A stretch of DNA of 64,000 nt from NCBI RefSeq assembly GCF_009469765.1, contig NZ_SSSQ01000005.1:124001-188000 (forward strand). The letters run 5' to 3'. Of the stretch, positions 61,492 through 64,000 are shown one piece after another; position 1 is the stretch's first letter, and the number at the start of each line of letters is the position of its first letter. This stretch comes from Dechloromonas hortensis (GTDB lineage Bacteria; Pseudomonadota; Gammaproteobacteria; Burkholderiales; Rhodocyclaceae). The notes under the pieces were generated by a model. That model was given only the letters and a program-made list of their open reading frames with translations. It searched no databases and was not told the DNA's origin. The position numbers were made by a program, and so were the translations under genes.

Positions 61492-64000
61492 ATGATGATC
61501 CAGCATCCCGCTTTGAATATCAGCAAGCTGACGCCGGAGGCGGCGCTGGCCAGCCTGGGCAGTGGCCTGGCCGGGCTGAGTGCGAGCGAAGCCCGGCGCC
61601 GGCTGGGCGAATTCGGTTCCAACCAGGTGGCGCCGGTCGCTGCCGAGCCGCTCTGGCGGATGCTCGGGCGGGAAATCAGCCATTTTTTTGCGCTTGTCCT
61701 GTGGGTGGCGGCCGGCCTGGCCTTTTTTGCCGCCTACGCCGAACCGGGGCAGGGCATGCTTGAACTGGGACTGGCGATTGTCGGCGTCATCATCGTGAAC
61801 GGCGGTTTTTCCTTCTGGCAGGCCTATCGAGCCGAGCAGGCGCTGGCCGCCCTGCAGAAGCTGCTGCCGCAACAGGTCGATGTACGCCGCGACGGAGCGA
61901 CCCTGGCCGTGCCGGCGGCGGCGCTGGTGCCGGGCGATCTGGTGCAACTGGTCGAAGGCAGCAAGGTGCCGGCCGATTGCCGGGTCATCGAAAGCTGGGC
62001 GTTGCGCGTCAATCTGGCGACCTTGACCGGCGAGTCCTACGCCCGCTCGATCTCGGCCGAGGCGAAGCCCAGCGATGATCCGATGTCGGCGCAAAACCTG
62101 CTTTTTGCCGGGACACTGATCATTTCCGGCGAATGCAGCGCCCTGGTCTACGCCACCGGCATGCGTACCGAGTTCGGCCACATTGCCCACCTGACGCAAA
62201 CCGCGGGCGACACCGAGTCGCCGCTGCAAAAGGAGATCGCCCGTGTTTCTCATCTGGTCGCCCTGCTGGCGCTCGGCCTCGGCGTGCTCTTTTTCGTCAT
62301 CGGTCAGTTGGTCGGGCTGCCGTTCTGGGCCAATTTCATTTTCTCGATCGGCATCATTGTCGCCAATGTGCCGGAAGGGCTGTTGCCGACCGTGACGCTG
62401 GCCCTCGCCCTGGCCGCCCAGCGTATGGCAAAGCGCAATGCCCTGGTTCGCCATCTGCCGGCGGTCGAAACACTGGGCAGTGCGACGGTGATCCTGACCG
62501 ACAAGACCGGCACGCTGACTCAAAACCGGATGACGGTGCGCGAACTGTTCGTCGCCGGCCGTCATCACCTGGCCGCTGAGCGCTGGCCGCGGGCCGACGA
62601 TTTACGGCTGCGCGCGGTGGCCCGCTTCTGCCACAGCCTCAAATTCCACGAAGGTGAACCGGCCGGTGATCCGATGGAAATCGCCCTTTGGCAGTTTGCC
62701 GGCGGGCTGCCGGAATTCGGCAAGCGGGCCGGGGAAATTCCCTTCGATACCGCACGCCGCCGGATGTCGGTGATCTGGCGCGAGCCGGATGGCAGCGGCG
62801 ATCTGTATTGCAAGGGCGCCCCGGAGGTGGTTTTTTCGCTGTGTACCGACTGGCTGGACGGCGATGCGACGCGGCCGTTCGATGCGGCGGCGCTGAAGGT
62901 ATTCCAGGCGGCGCATGAGGATTTGGCTGGCCGCGGCTTTCGGGTGCTGGCACTGGCCTGGAAGCCTTTGGCTGATGCCGGCGATAGTGGCGAGGATGGA
63001 CTGCGACTGTGCGGCCTGGTCGGCCTTGAGGATCCGCCGCGGCTGGATGTCCATGAAGCCGTCCGGCGTTGTCATGGGGCGGGCATCCGGGTCTTCATGG
63101 TGACTGGCGATCATCCGCATACCGCCCTGGCCTTGGCCCGCGAGGTCGAATTGGTTCGTTCGGCTGCACCGCGCGTGCTGACCGGAGAGGAGCTTGGGAA
63201 AATGAGTCCGGCCAGCCTGCAACTGGCCCTCGATGCGCCGGAGATGGTTTTTGCCCGGGTCAGTGCCGAGCAGAAAATGCTGATCACCCAGGCCTTGCAA
63301 TTGAAGGGCGAAATCGTCGCCGTCACCGGTGATGGGGTGAACGATGCACCGGCGCTGAAAACTGCCGATATCGGCATCGCGATGGGCTTGTCGGGAACCG
63401 ACGTAGCGCGGGAAGCGGCCGATATCGTGCTGCTCGACGACCATTTCGCCACCATCGTCAATGCCATCGAGGAGGGGCGGGCGGTCTTCGAGAACATCTG
63501 CAAGTTCCTCACTTACATCCTGACTTCGAATATTCCCGAGCTGGTGCCTTACCTGATCTCGGTACTTTTCCGCATTCCGCTGCCGCTGACCATCATCCAG
63601 ATCCTCGCCGTCGATCTCGGTACCGACATGTTGCCGGCCCTGGCGCTGGGTGCCGAGCGTCCCCATGCCGAAGTGATGAGCCGGCCGCCGCGGCCCCGCC
63701 AGGAGCGCTTGCTCTCCTGGCCGCTGCTGGCCCGTGCCTACCTCTTCCTCGGGCCACTCGAGGCGGCCATCGCCATGAGCTGTTTCTTCTTCGTTCTGAA
63801 CGGAGTCGGCTGGACCTACGGTACAGCATTGGCCGCAACCGATCCGCGCTATCTGCAGGCGACCTCGGCCTGCCTGCTCGGCATCGTGCTGGCCCAGGTC
63901 GCCAATGTCTTCGTCTGCCGCCACCCGCTGTTGCCGACCTGGCACTTTCCCTTGCTGCAAAACCGCTTGCTGCTCGCCGGTGTGCTGGCCGAAATCCTGT
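61492..64000 (+). CDS. P2-type cation-transporting ATPase, 3' partial
   Basis: An open frame of 836 codons that runs off the window. Motifs: actuator TGES near residue 179, helix-4 motif VPEGLLPTVTL, phosphorylation site DKTGTLT with Asp337, GDGVNDAPALK near 613, and the first C-terminal helices. PEGLL in helix 4 is the Na,K/H,K-ATPase (P2C) pattern, not the PEGLP of calcium pumps, so a Na+ or other monovalent pump is likely. It diverges from the SulP gene. ATGs at 61492 and 61495 are both possible starts. Confidence 0.92.
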   Translation, partial: MMIQHPALNISKLTPEAALASLGSGLAGLSASEARRRLGEFGSNQVAPVAAEPLWRMLGREISHFFALVLWVAAGLAFFAAYAEPGQGMLELGLAIVGVIIVNGGFSFWQAYRAEQALAALQKLLPQQVDVRRDGATLAVPAAALVPGDLVQLVEGSKVPADCRVIESWALRVNLATLTGESYARSISAEAKPSDDPMSAQNLLFAGTLIISGECSALVYATGMRTEFGHIAHLTQTAGDTESPLQKEIARVSHLVALLALGLGVLFFVIGQLVGLPFWANFIFSIGIIVANVPEGLLPTVTLALALAAQRMAKRNALVRHLPAVETLGSATVILTDKTGTLTQNRMTVRELFVAGRHHLAAERWPRADDLRLRAVARFCHSLKFHEGEPAGDPMEIALWQFAGGLPEFGKRAGEIPFDTARRRMSVIWREPDGSGDLYCKGAPEVVFSLCTDWLDGDATRPFDAAALKVFQAAHEDLAGRGFRVLALAWKPLADAGDSGEDGLRLCGLVGLEDPPRLDVHEAVRRCHGAGIRVFMVTGDHPHTALALAREVELVRSAAPRVLTGEELGKMSPASLQLALDAPEMVFARVSAEQKMLITQALQLKGEIVAVTGDGVNDAPALKTADIGIAMGLSGTDVAREAADIVLLDDHFATIVNAIEEGRAVFENICKFLTYILTSNIPELVPYLISVLFRIPLPLTIIQILAVDLGTDMLPALALGAERPHAEVMSRPPRPRQERLLSWPLLARAYLFLGPLEAAIAMSCFFFVLNGVGWTYGTALAATDPRYLQATSACLLGIVLAQVANVFVCRHPLLPTWHFPLLQNRLLLAGVLAEIL

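Overview
The window looks like chromosome from a betaproteobacterium of the Rhodocyclales (Dechloromonas/Azonexus-like). This is inferred from high GC, an ExaA/PedH-type quinoprotein alcohol oxidation locus, a large chemotaxis operon, a type VI secretion effector module and typical proteobacterial tRNAs. No rRNA, prophage, insertion sequence or CRISPR array is visible. The first gene is cut at its 5' end and the last (a P-type ATPase) at its 3' end.

About 1-30.7 kb is dominated by periplasmic PQQ-dependent alcohol oxidation. An AcoR-like sigma-54 activator (1416-3401, minus) diverges from an operon of cytochrome c (PedF type), quinoprotein-associated binding protein, beta-propeller and cytochrome b561. 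After a stress-type interval (transglutaminase-like protein, 24-aa membrane peptide, cupin, CsbD, PRC-barrel) and two tRNAs come a cytochrome c, a DUF779 protein and an acetaldehyde dehydrogenase, then an orphan ParB. At 14.4-29.7 kb lie a tandem-Cache periplasmic protein, a MoxY-like sensor kinase/LuxR regulator pair, an ExaA-like alcohol dehydrogenase with a Ca-type active site, a pentapeptide protein, a second PedF-like cytochrome and a second dehydrogenase with the extra Asp typical of lanthanide enzymes. A tightly overlapping operon follows: SoxYZ-like carrier, metallohydrolase, TonB, TonB-dependent receptor, sensor kinase, LuxR regulator and prolyl iminopeptidase. Four sigma-54 promoter sequences, with tandem GAGCA/TGCTC dyads about 100-140 bp upstream, connect these units into one apparent regulon.

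The 30.7-37 kb interval holds housekeeping or unlinked genes: chromate transporter, small unknown proteins, a family-7 aldehyde dehydrogenase, a CREST-type membrane hydrolase and a secreted protein of unknown function. At 37.2-49.5 kb one minus-strand chemotaxis operon runs cheY - mcp - STAS - cheA - mcp - cheW - mcp - cheD - cheR - cheD - cheB - HDOD. A perfect FNR/ANR box lies upstream. Its CheA carries two MshEN-like repeats, two MCPs share nearly identical signalling-domain DNA, and one CheD and one MCP share the C-terminal residues IELF.

At 50-64 kb are a small unknown protein, DbpA, a YgjP-like metallopeptidase and a T6SS module (VgrG, Tle3-type lipase, Tli3-type immunity lipoprotein, vgrG debris). 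The window ends with a SulP transporter fused to STAS and cyclic-nucleotide-binding domains, and a Na,K-ATPase-like P2-type ATPase. A dispersed 30-bp repeat built around GTCGACCGCAG recurs through the window, sometimes inside the first codons of genes.
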